Assembly (NCBI GenBank): GCA_964454295.1
Contig: CAYVTV010000001.1
Span: 1-64,000 of the forward strand
Reading direction: 5' to 3'
DNA: 64,000 nucleotides
DNA from: CAYVTV01 sp964454295
GTDB lineage: Bacteria; Bacteroidota; Bacteroidia; Bacteroidales; GCA-2748055
Under the pieces are notes generated by a model. It did not search any database. It saw nothing but the letters and a program-made list of their open reading frames with translations, and was not told where the DNA came from. Below, in pieces: positions 41,581-50,044 of this stretch (its first letter is position 1; each line of letters starts with the position of its first letter). Position numbers and translations under genes: made by a program.

Positions 41581-43042
41581 TCCCCCACTTCCACTCCGTC
41601 CCCTCCTTCACATCCCTGATCTCAATCCCTATTTTCTGCAACTCCTCACGTATCTGGTCGGAGAGAGTGAAATCCTTTTTTTCTTTGGCGCCCTGCCGTA
41701 TTTTCAGGATGGCATCCACCAGCAGGTTTGTCTTTTCCGTATCATGATCTGCATCGTCTTTCGCAAGTCCCAATACATCGAAAATGAAGGTATTAAAAAA
41801 CGAGGAAAGGTCTGAAAGGTCGGCTTCAGAGATCTGTTGTTTTCCTTCCCTGAGGATATTGATCATTTTAACAGCTTCGAAGAGAGAAGCTATGGCCGCG
41901 GGGCTGTTCAGGTCATCGTCCATGGCCTCAATACAGGCTTTTTTGATACGTGTTATGTCAACGGTAGATTTGCCGGCAGGTGTTATCCTGGTGAGATTTT
42001 CAATGGCTTCCGTAAGTCGCTGCAATCCCTTTTCTGCTGCCAGCAGGGCATCATTGGAGAAGTCGAGCGTTCCCCTGTAATGTGCCTGAAGAATGAAAAA
42101 GCGTACGGTCATAGGCGAATAAGCCTTATCCAGCAGCTTATGCGAGCCGGAGAACAGCTCATCGAGGGTGATAAAGTTACCCAGCGACTTACCCATTTTT
42201 TGTCCGCCGATGGTTATCATGTTATTATGCATCCAGTAACGCACCGACTCTTTACCGTTGGCGGCCACTGTCTGTGCTATCTCGCATTCATGATGGGGGA
42301 AGAGAAGGTCCATGCCGCCACCGTGAATATCAAAGACCTTACCCAGGTATTTTTCCGACATCGCGGAGCATTCGACATGCCAGCCGGGAAACCCTTCTCC
42401 CCAGGGCGAAGGCCACCGCATTACATGAGAGGGACCCGCTTTTTTCCATATGGCAAAATCCAGCGGACTGCGTTTCTCGGAGCTGCCTTCCAGCTCCCTG
42501 GTGTTGGCAAGCAGCTCATCCGTTTTTCTTCCCGATAATTTACCATAGGCATGATCACGGCTGAACTTCTGTACGTCAAAATATACCGATCCGTTTACCT
42601 CATAAGCATATCCGGCATCCAGTATTTTCTTTATCATCTCCTGCTGTTCAATAATATGGCCTGAGGCCTGGGGTTCTATCGATGGCGGCAGAACATTCAG
42701 CAGCCGCATATTATCATGGTAACGGTTAATATAGTATTGTACAACCTCCATAGGTTCCAGTTGCTCCAGCCTGGCTTTCTTCCCCACTTTATCCTCACCC
42801 TCATCCGCATCATTCTCCAGATGCCCTACATCAGTGATGTTACGCACATACCTTACTTTATAGCCCAGGTATGTCAGATACCTGAACAGCAGATCGAAAG
42901 TTATCGCAGGCCTGGCATGACCCAGATGAGCATCACCATAAACTGTCGGCCCGCAGACATACAGGCCTGCATGAGGGGGATTTAAAGGGATGAATTCTTC
43001 CTTCCTGCGGGTGAGGGTGTTATAGATCCAGAGTTTTTCCAT
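41576..43042 (-). CDS. cysS: Cysteinyl-tRNA synthetase
   Basis: A protein of 488 residues. YVCGPTVYGDAHLGHARPAITFDLLFRYL (about 28-56) holds the zinc cysteine and the HIGH-like motif HLGH. HVECSAMSEKYLG (about 224-236) and HHECEIAQ (about 252-259) give the other zinc ligands. KMGKSLGNFITL (about 283-294) is the KMSKS loop in the form I recall from Bacteroidota. It charges tRNA-Cys. The stop is within a CGTCACT tandem repeat, and palindrome R12 lies behind its start. Confidence 0.96.
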   Translation of the reverse strand: MEKLWIYNTLTRRKEEFIPLNPPHAGLYVCGPTVYGDAHLGHARPAITFDLLFRYLTYLGYKVRYVRNITDVGHLENDADEGEDKVGKKARLEQLEPMEVVQYYINRYHDNMRLLNVLPPSIEPQASGHIIEQQEMIKKILDAGYAYEVNGSVYFDVQKFSRDHAYGKLSGRKTDELLANTRELEGSSEKRSPLDFAIWKKAGPSHVMRWPSPWGEGFPGWHVECSAMSEKYLGKVFDIHGGGMDLLFPHHECEIAQTVAANGKESVRYWMHNNMITIGGQKMGKSLGNFITLDELFSGSHKLLDKAYSPMTVRFFILQAHYRGTLDFSNDALLAAEKGLQRLTEAIENLTRITPAGKSTVDITRIKKACIEAMDDDLNSPAAIASLFEAVKMINILREGKQQISEADLSDLSSFFNTFIFDVLGLAKDDADHDTEKTNLLVDAILKIRQGAKEKKDFTLSDQIREELQKIGIEIRDVKEGTEWKWGK

Positions 43043-43065
43043 TAAAAAATGATATTTTTATAACC

Positions 43066-43168
43066 CCTTCGTGTCCCTTCGTGAAAACCTTTGTGTCCTT
43101 TGTGGTTAACCTTAAAACGTATTTAACCACGAAGGACACGAAGGATGGCACAAAGGGACACGAAGGGA
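43066..43168. repeat. CACGAAGGA-family palindrome R12 (reversed loop)
   Basis: Arms CCTTCGTGTCCCTTCGTG... and ...CACAAAGGGACACGAAGG around AACCTTAAAACGTATTTAACC. It lies between the cysS start and the ribE stop. Confidence 0.9.
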
Positions 43169-43175
43169 GACGTTA

Positions 43176-43781
43176 TTATTTTTTTGCTGCCATCTGCTGT
43201 TTCAATATCCTTGCAATATACTTCCCGATAATGTCAAATTCAATGTTTACCACTGTCCCTTCCCTGAAGGTATGAAAGTTGGTAACATTATACGTATAAG
43301 GGATAATAGCCACTTCAAATGAATTTTCCCGTGAATTTACAACCGTAAGGCTCACACCGTTGACAGACACGGACCCTTTTTCCACAGTCAGATATTCATC
43401 ATTAACTGCATCGTACCTGAAGCTGTAATACCAGCTTCCTTCAGATTCACGAACAACGGTGCAGACAGCAGTGGTGTCAACATGACCCTGCACCATATGA
43501 CCGTCGAGGCGCCCATCCATCTTCATGCTCCTTTCCAGGTTCACCTCATCCCCCGGCTGTAATAAACCCAGATTCGATTTAATGAGCGTTTCCTTTATGG
43601 CGGTCACTGTATAGGTATTTCCCTCTATGGCCACAACCGTGAGGCATACCCCGTTATGCGAGACACTCTGATCGATCTTCAGCTCATCAACAAATGAACA
43701 GGTCATGGTGATGTGCACGTTCTCTTTTTCTTTTTCAATTTTAACAACCGTAGCTGTTTCTTCAACAATTCCAGAAAACAT
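43176..43781 (-). CDS. ribE: Riboflavin synthase, alpha chain
   Basis: A protein of 201 residues made of two lumazine-binding barrels. It starts MFSGIVEETATVV, has VSHNGVCLTVV (about 40-50) and GHMVQGHVDTTAV (about 95-107) in the linker and second barrel, then GVSLTVV (about 145-151). It converts two 6,7-dimethyl-8-ribityllumazine molecules into riboflavin plus the pyrimidinedione. Length and motifs are normal. It stands alone on the minus strand with palindromes at both ends. Confidence 0.95.
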   Translation of the reverse strand: MFSGIVEETATVVKIEKEKENVHITMTCSFVDELKIDQSVSHNGVCLTVVAIEGNTYTVTAIKETLIKSNLGLLQPGDEVNLERSMKMDGRLDGHMVQGHVDTTAVCTVVRESEGSWYYSFRYDAVNDEYLTVEKGSVSVNGVSLTVVNSRENSFEVAIIPYTYNVTNFHTFREGTVVNIEFDIIGKYIARILKQQMAAKK

Positions 43782-43796
43782 AATATTATTATTTTT

Positions 43797-43889
43797 CCTT
43801 TGTGCCCTTTGTGAAACCCTTAGTGTCCTTCGTGGTTAATTTTTTTTACCACAAAGGACACAAAGGATGCACAAAGTACACGCGAAGGG
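43797..43889. repeat. CACGAAGGA-family palindrome R13 (short loop)
   Basis: Arms CCTTTGTGCCCTTTGTG... and ...CACAAAGTACACGCGAAGG around GGTTAATTTTTTTTACC. The ACGTA loop is missing. It lies between the divergent ribE and ileS genes. Confidence 0.9.
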
Positions 43890-43950
43890 GTTAAATGACA
43901 CCTCAAAAATACAAATTAAACCTTAAAAACGGTTTAAACTATTTTTTTTC

Positions 43951-43958
43951 TAACTTTG
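43951..43958 (+). promoter_or_regulatory. -7 box (TAACTTTG) for ileS
   Basis: TAACTTTG matches TAnnTTTG, 40 bases before the ileS ATG. AAGGAG-like AAGGAGTTTAAGG just before the ATG may act as ribosome-binding sequence. Confidence 0.5.
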
Positions 43959-43998
43959 TGCGATTTTTATTAAACTGTATTATTTAAGGAGTTTAAGG

Positions 43999-46900
43999 AT
44001 GGAAAGAAAGTTCCGTGAGTATAAGAACTTTGATCTTGCCGTTATCAACAGGGACATGCTGAAGGTATGGAAGGAGGAAAATACATTTCACCAGAGTCTG
44101 GCTATCCGTGAAGAGGCTCCGGATTTTGTTTTTTATGAAGGGCCGCCTTCTGCCAACGGTAAACCGGGTATTCACCATGTCATTTCCCGTACCATAAAGG
44201 ATATTATTTGTCGCTTTAAGACGCTGGAGGGTTACCGGGTAAACAGGAAAGCCGGCTGGGATACTCACGGCCTTCCGGTAGAGCTGGCCGTTGAGCAGAT
44301 GCTGGGCATTACAAGGGAAGATATAGGCAAAAAGATTTCCATTGCTGAATACAATAACGCCTGCAAAAAGGAGGTGATGAAATACACCCGTGAGTGGGAG
44401 GATCTTACAGACAAGATGGGTTACTGGATAGACATGAGTGATCCTTACATCACGTATGATAACAGGTATATTGAAACCTTATGGTGGTTACTTAAGGAGA
44501 TGTTCAAAAAAGATCTTCTGTATAAGGGATATACCATTCAGCCGTATTCACCTGCGGCCGGTACCGGGCTCAGCACGCATGAACTGAATCAGCCCGGATG
44601 TTACCGCGATGTTAAGGATACCACCTGTACGGCCATGTTCGGCGTTATAAGGAACAGCATTTCGGAGTTCCTGTTTGAGAAGACTGATACGCCGGTATAT
44701 ATTCTTGCCTGGACCACCACTCCATGGACGCTTCCTTCCAATACAGCCCTGGCTGTTGGTTCAGATATCACATACCTGAGGATTAAAACTTTCAATCCTT
44801 ATAGCGGCAGTCCGGCAACGATTATTCTGGCAAAGGACCTGCTTACGGTATATTTTCCCGATAAAAATGCCAGCCTGCAGCCGGAGGAATATGTTCCGGG
44901 AGATAAGAATGTTCCCTACAGGATACTGGGTGAGTTTCAGGGAAGTAAACTCATGGGCGTACAGTATGAACAGCTTCTGAAATGGGTGAATCCAGGGGAA
45001 AATGCTTTCAGGGTTGTTACAGGCGATTTTGTCACAACGGAAGACGGTACCGGCATTGTTCATATCGCTCCTACCTTTGGTGCGGACGACCTTCGTGTGG
45101 CAAGGGAAAATGACATAAATGCGCTGATGGTGAAAGATAAGGACGGCATGATGTGTCCCCTGGTAGACAGGAAGGGAAGGTTTTACCGCATGGACGACAT
45201 GGATACGGAATTCATCAGCACAAATGTAAATACTGAAAATTATCGTGAATTTGCCGGAAGGTATGTTAAGAATGAATACGATGAAAGTATTCCGAAAGAT
45301 GCAGTACCTGTGGATGTTGACATAGCCGTTCATCTGAAGCTTAACGACAGGGCTTTCAGGATTGAAAAACATATTCACAATTATCCGCATTGCTGGCGTA
45401 CCGACAAACCGGTATTATACTATCCGCTGGACTCCTGGTTTATACGCACTACAGCAATGAAAGACCGGATGATGGAACTGAATAACACCATCAACTGGAA
45501 ACCGGAATCAACAGGTACAGGCAGATTTGGCAAGTGGCTGGAAAATCTGGTCGACTGGAACCTGTCGCGTTCCAGGTTCTGGGGAACACCACTCCCGATA
45601 TGGATGTCGGAAGATAAAAAGGAGATAACCTGTATAGGCTCGGTGGCGGAGCTGAAAGCCGAAATCGAAAAATCGGTTAAAGCCGGGTTTATGAGTAAAA
45701 ATATTCTTGCGGAGTATGAGGAAGGGGATTTTTCCACCGAAAATTACAATCGCTTTGATCTGCACCGGCCATTCGTCGACGACATTATCCTGGTAAGTCC
45801 CACCGGCAATAAAATGTTCCGCGAGCCGGATCTTATCGATGTATGGTTTGACTCCGGAGCTATGCCCTACGCTCAGGTGCACTATCCCTTCGAGAACAGC
45901 AAAAACTTCAACCACTTCTTTCCTTCAGATTTTATCGCCGAAGGTGTCGATCAGACCCGGGGATGGTTTTTCACCCTGCACGCCATCGCCGTGTTGCTCT
46001 TCGATAGCGTTTCATTCAGAAATATCATTTCCAACGGACTTGTGCTGGATAAAAACGGGAATAAGATGTCGAAAAGACTGGGTAATGCCGTTGATCCTTT
46101 CGTAATCATTGAAAAGTACGGTTCTGACCCCCTGCGCTGGTATATGATGACAAATTCCCAGCCCTGGGATAACCTGAAGTTTGACGAGAGCGGACTGGAT
46201 GAGGTGAAACGGAAGTTCTTCGGCACCTTGTATAACACCTATTCCTTCTTTGCATTATATGCAAATGTAGATGGATTTACCTGTAGTGAAGAGGAAATCC
46301 CGATGAGCGAACGCCCTGAAATAGACCGCTGGATCATCTCCCTGCTTCACTCACTCGTTAAAGAAGTAAGGAAAAACTATGCTGAGTATGAAATTACGAA
46401 GGCCGGAAGACTTATTCAGGATTTTGTTATCGATAACCTCAGCAACTGGTACGTGCGGCTGAACAGAAAGCGTTACTGGGGAGGAGAATATACAAAAGAC
46501 AAGATTGCTGCCTATCAGACACTATATACCTGCCTGGAAACGGTTGCTGTGTTGGCATCACCAATTGCCCCGTTTTATATGGATAAGATTTTCAGAGATT
46601 TAAATATAGTTACACGGAAGCATAAGCTCGATTCTGTCCACCTTAACGAATTCCCGGAATTTGATAATAAGCTTATAAATAAGTCATTGGAAGAAAGAAT
46701 GGAGATTGCACAGGTGGTTTCTTCCATGGTACTGAGTCTGAGGCGACGCGTAAACATTAAAGTTCGTCAGCCCCTGAATCGTATGATGATACCCGTTCCC
46801 GGGAAGAATTTTGTTGAGAAGTTTGAATCTGTTAAAACCCTTATCCTTTCAGAAGTGAATGTTAAAGAGGTTAAATTCATTGAGGATACGGAAGGTATAC

Positions 46901-47430
46901 TGGTGAAGAAAGTCAAACCCGATTTTAAAAAGCTGGGACCAAAATTCGGCAGCAGGATGAAGGCAGTATCAGCCAGGATAGCAGGCATGACCGGCAGCGA
47001 AATACGGCGTTTTGAAGAGAAAGGAAGCTGTATTATGGACCTGGGAGAGGAAAAGATTGAACTGCAGCTTGATGACGTGGAGATCATCTCAGAAGATATA
47101 CCCGGATGGCTGGTGGCTAATGAAGGTAAACTTACAGTGGCCCTGGATATTACAATTACGGATGAGCTCAGGCATGAAGGCATTGCCAGGGAATTTATTA
47201 ACCGTATTCAGAATATACGTAAGGAAAGCGGTTTTGATGTTACGGATAAAATAAAAATTGAGATCCGCAGACATGATGCTATTAATGAAGCAGTGACGCG
47301 ATTCAGTGATTATATAGGATCACAGACACTGGCAGGGAAAATAGACCTTGTTGACAATCTGAACGGAGATTCCAGGGAGATTGAAATAGATGATGATATC
47401 AGGACAACGATAAAAATAGTAAGGATATAA
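43999..47430 (+). CDS. ileS: Isoleucyl-tRNA synthetase (long form)
   Basis: A protein of 1143 residues. PPSANGKPGIHHVISRTIKDI (about 50-70) includes the HIGH-like motif, TTTPWTLPSNTALAV (about 240-254) the editing-domain signature, and GNKMSKRLGNAVDP (about 688-701) the KMSKS loop. An anticodon-binding domain and a long C-terminal region follow. Length and motif forms fit the eukaryote-like type often found in Bacteroidota, a class tied to low mupirocin sensitivity; that last point is family knowledge, not read from the sequence. Confidence 0.96.
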   Translation: MERKFREYKNFDLAVINRDMLKVWKEENTFHQSLAIREEAPDFVFYEGPPSANGKPGIHHVISRTIKDIICRFKTLEGYRVNRKAGWDTHGLPVELAVEQMLGITREDIGKKISIAEYNNACKKEVMKYTREWEDLTDKMGYWIDMSDPYITYDNRYIETLWWLLKEMFKKDLLYKGYTIQPYSPAAGTGLSTHELNQPGCYRDVKDTTCTAMFGVIRNSISEFLFEKTDTPVYILAWTTTPWTLPSNTALAVGSDITYLRIKTFNPYSGSPATIILAKDLLTVYFPDKNASLQPEEYVPGDKNVPYRILGEFQGSKLMGVQYEQLLKWVNPGENAFRVVTGDFVTTEDGTGIVHIAPTFGADDLRVARENDINALMVKDKDGMMCPLVDRKGRFYRMDDMDTEFISTNVNTENYREFAGRYVKNEYDESIPKDAVPVDVDIAVHLKLNDRAFRIEKHIHNYPHCWRTDKPVLYYPLDSWFIRTTAMKDRMMELNNTINWKPESTGTGRFGKWLENLVDWNLSRSRFWGTPLPIWMSEDKKEITCIGSVAELKAEIEKSVKAGFMSKNILAEYEEGDFSTENYNRFDLHRPFVDDIILVSPTGNKMFREPDLIDVWFDSGAMPYAQVHYPFENSKNFNHFFPSDFIAEGVDQTRGWFFTLHAIAVLLFDSVSFRNIISNGLVLDKNGNKMSKRLGNAVDPFVIIEKYGSDPLRWYMMTNSQPWDNLKFDESGLDEVKRKFFGTLYNTYSFFALYANVDGFTCSEEEIPMSERPEIDRWIISLLHSLVKEVRKNYAEYEITKAGRLIQDFVIDNLSNWYVRLNRKRYWGGEYTKDKIAAYQTLYTCLETVAVLASPIAPFYMDKIFRDLNIVTRKHKLDSVHLNEFPEFDNKLINKSLEERMEIAQVVSSMVLSLRRRVNIKVRQPLNRMMIPVPGKNFVEKFESVKTLILSEVNVKEVKFIEDTEGILVKKVKPDFKKLGPKFGSRMKAVSARIAGMTGSEIRRFEEKGSCIMDLGEEKIELQLDDVEIISEDIPGWLVANEGKLTVALDITITDELRHEGIAREFINRIQNIRKESGFDVTDKIKIEIRRHDAINEAVTRFSDYIGSQTLAGKIDLVDNLNGDSREIEIDDDIRTTIKIVRI

Positions 47431-47580
47431 TAATAATAACAGTTCGTTAAATTAGAATAAAACCCAAGGGCGCAATGGTGCGAAGTGCTGATTATCAGCA
47501 GAAAGCAAAATACCGGAATGAATTAACAAAACGCTCATTATCGGCATGGTTCAAAAACATAACGAACTATTATTAATAAC
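47431..47580. repeat. Element bounded by TAACGAACT inverted repeats
   Basis: TAATAATAATAACAGTTCGT and TA (47431-47449) is matched in reverse by TAACGAACTATTATTAATAA (47560-47579). Between them lies a non-coding 110-base segment with the small hairpin CTGATTATCAG. TAACGAACTATTA recurs at 59429. A miniature element is possible; so is an ileS terminator region. Confidence 0.5.
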
Positions 47581-47633
47581 GTAAGCATATATTAAAAAAA
47601 TGCGTATTTTTAGGAAAATTAATTTTTTATGCC

Positions 47634-48014
47634 ATGGCTGAAAAGACGAGATACTCAGATGAGGAACTGAATGAGTTCAGGCAGATCATCCTTCAGAAGC
47701 TTGATAAAGCCAAGCAGGACTATGAGTTATTGAAGAGTTCAATAACCATGAGTGATAATAACGACACCCAGGATACTTCGCCGACCTTTAAGGTGCTGGA
47801 AGAAGGAGCCGCAACACTTTCCAAGGAGGAAGCAGGTAAGCTGGCACAACGTCAGCAAAAGTTTATTCAGCATCTGCAGGCTGCGCTCATAAGAATTGAG
47901 AATAAGACCTATGGCATTTGCCGTGAATCAGGTATGCTGATACCGAAAGAAAGACTCCGTGCAGTGCCCCATGCGACTTTAAGCATAGGTGCAAAAGAAA
48001 AAGGTGTTCGTTAA
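47634..48014 (+). CDS. DksA/TraR family protein with degenerate zinc finger
   Basis: A protein of 126 residues. An N-terminal helical hairpin (EELNEFRQIILQKLDKAKQDYELL, QKFIQHLQAALIRIENKTYG) leads into GICRESGMLIPKERLRAVPHATLSI (about 94-118). The C4 zinc finger keeps only one cysteine, but the rest of the region is conserved, so the fold is probably held without zinc. DksA-like proteins enter the RNA polymerase secondary channel and tune transcription with ppGpp. The ATG chosen gives MAEKTRYSDEEL. Confidence 0.88.
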   Translation: MAEKTRYSDEELNEFRQIILQKLDKAKQDYELLKSSITMSDNNDTQDTSPTFKVLEEGAATLSKEEAGKLAQRQQKFIQHLQAALIRIENKTYGICRESGMLIPKERLRAVPHATLSIGAKEKGVR

Positions 48015-48044
48015 TACATCATCCTCATTTAAATCAAAGACTCC

Positions 48045-48137
48045 CCTTTGTGTTCCTTCGTGAAACCCTTCGTGTCCTTTGTGGTAAAAAAATAAACCAC
48101 GAAGGACACAAAGGATAGCACAAAGGAACACGAAGGA
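48045..48137. repeat. CACGAAGGA-family palindrome R14 (short loop)
   Basis: Arms CCTTTGTGTTCCTTCGTG... and ...CACAAAGGAACACGAAGG around GTGGTAAAAAAATAAACCAC. It lies between the DksA-like gene and lspA. Confidence 0.9.
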
Positions 48138-48183
48138 AGATATTATTTGCGTTTTTTTTGTAACAGATCACTTCAAATATACC

Positions 48184-48843
48184 ATGACTTTAGGACGTAA
48201 GGCTATCATAACCATTGCACTGATCCTTATACTGGATCAGGTGGTAAAGTTCATTGTTAAAACCAATATGTATCTGTACCAGGATATCCATGTAATGGGA
48301 AACTGGTTTATTTTCAAGTTTATAGAAAATAACGGAATGGCGTTTGGTATTAATCTCCCTGGTGATTACGGGAAAATGATCCTCAGTATTTTCAGAATCA
48401 TTGCTGTAATTGGAATAGGATTTTATCTGAAGCACCTTATAAGGATAAAATCGCCAACCGGATTGATTATTTCTGTTTCCATGATCATGGCCGGTGCTTT
48501 TGGAAATATTATTGACAGCCTGTTCTATGGGATGATATTTTCAGAATCCACACCGTATTCGCTGGCAGTTATGTTTCCCGAAGGCGGAGGCTATTCATCC
48601 TTCCTGCATGGCAAGGTGGTGGATATTTTCTACTTTCCCATAATAAGAGGGTTTTATCCCGACTGGTTCCCCGTACTGGGCGGCCAGTCATTCGAATTTT
48701 TCCGCCCGGTCTTCAATATTGCAGATTCCTCCATTACCCTGGGAGTAACCGCTATCCTCATCTTTCAGAAAAGATTTTTTCCTCATGATTTTGAAAAGGA
48801 AACTTCCGCTGATGAGGATAACACGGACGATGATACAGAATAA
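48184..48843 (+). CDS. lspA: Lipoprotein signal peptidase (signal peptidase II)
   Basis: A membrane protein of 219 residues with four transmembrane helices. ILILDQVVKFIV (about 15-26) and IENNGMAFGI (about 48-57) are family motifs; the catalytic Asp pair lies in GNIIDSLFYG (about 103-112) and FNIADSSITLG (about 178-188). It is longer than enteric LspA because of an insertion before the second Asp, as in other Bacteroidota. It removes signal peptides from lipoproteins such as the DUF4296 protein. The 3' end overlaps the antisense four-helix gene by 61 nt. Confidence 0.94.
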   Translation: MTLGRKAIITIALILILDQVVKFIVKTNMYLYQDIHVMGNWFIFKFIENNGMAFGINLPGDYGKMILSIFRIIAVIGIGFYLKHLIRIKSPTGLIISVSMIMAGAFGNIIDSLFYGMIFSESTPYSLAVMFPEGGGYSSFLHGKVVDIFYFPIIRGFYPDWFPVLGGQSFEFFRPVFNIADSSITLGVTAILIFQKRFFPHDFEKETSADEDNTDDDTE

Positions 48844-49211
48844 CAGGGAATGTTTCCGGTATTTTGCCCCCTTTCATCATCCGGGCTTTCTATCATTTCC
48901 TTTAGTACTTTTACCTTCTCATGCAGGAGTATAATATCCCTGCCGAAATTATGCTCACCTGCCATGATGATATATGTCTCAAGGATGGAAGTAAGACTGA
49001 GTACCGGGTTTATATCATTGCAGATATGCAATCCCGGATCTTTAACGCCTGCCGAATCAATTGCAATACTGAGCGAAACAGCTGTTTTACGTATCCGTTG
49101 ACTTAAAGTATCAGACTCTCCCCAGGGAAAACTTTTCGTAAGGTCATATACATCGGAAACAAAAGTTATTGCCTGAGTCCAGGATGGAATAGTACTTTTC
49201 TCCATAACCAA
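48783..49211 (-). CDS. Four-helix bundle protein (S23/IVP-like)
   Basis: A protein of 142 residues. WTQAITFVSDVYDLTKSFPWGESDTLSQRIRKTAVSLSIAI (about 11-51) follows the pattern of the S23-like four-helix bundle family (usual form: QIRRAAVSIPSNIAEG), and helices III and IV are visible. The NIAEG motif is replaced by AIDSAG. Family members are encoded in 23S rRNA intervening sequences or as free genes of unknown role. The last 20 residues are Ser-rich and overlap lspA on the other strand, so the natural end may have been lost. Confidence 0.65.
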   Translation of the reverse strand: MVMEKSTIPSWTQAITFVSDVYDLTKSFPWGESDTLSQRIRKTAVSLSIAIDSAGVKDPGLHICNDINPVLSLTSILETYIIMAGEHNFGRDIILLHEKVKVLKEMIESPDDERGQNTGNIPCYSVSSSVLSSSAEVSFSKS

Positions 49212-49280
49212 TGATATATAAAGTTATACAATGGTTAATGGCAAAAAAGTAAGAAAAACAGCGTCGGGAGAGAATTATTA

Positions 49281-49865
49281 TTACCTTTTTACTAAACCGT
49301 AGAAAAGAAAGCTGATAAGATTGTCCAGCCTGTCTTCAATATTTCCGTGTTCCTTTCTGATAAACAGCGGAACTTCAAGGCCTTTCAGTGCAGTGGCAAT
49401 GGCAACGGCAGCAAGCTCAGGATCTTCAACACTGAACTTCCCCTGATCAATACCGGTTTGTAAAATACTTTTTAATATACGGATCTCATTTTTGTCGTAT
49501 TCCTTTCTTATCTTTTCAATAAATTCAAGGTGCCCCAGGTGTTCACTTTTTAAAGCAGCATAAAAATTGGTGAGCGTACTCAGCTTGTCCATCCTGAAAA
49601 GGACAAAGGTTCTCAGCTTTTCGGCAGGATCATCAACCCCGGAAATAGCATCCTGCAGGTCATTCTTAAGTTCTTCTGCCTCCTTCTCCACAACAGCCTT
49701 AAAAATGTCTTCCTTGCTCTTAAAGTAATAGTAAATGGAACTTTTGCCTTTCTTTGAAGCCATACCGATCTCTTCCATCGTGGTCTTCCTGAAGCCAAAC
49801 CTGGTGAAAATCTTACTCGCCACGGATACAATATGCGACCTTATTTGATCCTTCTGAACAACCAT
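49281..49865 (-). CDS. TetR/AcrR family transcriptional regulator
   Basis: A protein of 194 residues. The N-terminal HTH is typical: ASKIFTRFGFRKTTMEEIG, then KGKSSIYYYFKSKEDIFKAVVEKE (about 15-62). The C-terminal ligand-binding helices have no recognisable specificity. No efflux or enzyme gene that it obviously controls is adjacent; palindrome R15 lies upstream and the S23-like gene downstream. It may act on its own promoter and on distant genes. Confidence 0.92.
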   Translation of the reverse strand: MVVQKDQIRSHIVSVASKIFTRFGFRKTTMEEIGMASKKGKSSIYYYFKSKEDIFKAVVEKEAEELKNDLQDAISGVDDPAEKLRTFVLFRMDKLSTLTNFYAALKSEHLGHLEFIEKIRKEYDKNEIRILKSILQTGIDQGKFSVEDPELAAVAIATALKGLEVPLFIRKEHGNIEDRLDNLISFLFYGLVKR

Positions 49866-49941
49866 AAACTATTAGTTATCTTTTTTCAAAAATATAAACC
49901 TGAAATACAGAATCCAAATATTTTCGAAAATAACTTTAACT

Positions 49942-50042
49942 CCTTCGTGTCCATTGTGAAACCCTTTGTGTCCATTTGTGGTTAAAAACGTAATGAGGTT
50001 AACCACAAAGGACACTAAGTACACACGAAGGAGCACAAAGGG
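49942..50042. repeat. CACGAAGGA-family palindrome R15 (rightmost copy)
   Basis: Arms CCTTCGTGTCCATTGTG... and ...CACACGAAGGAGCACAAAGG around AAAAACGTAATGAGGTTAACC. After this point the family disappears from the window. Confidence 0.9.
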
Positions 50043-50044
50043 GG

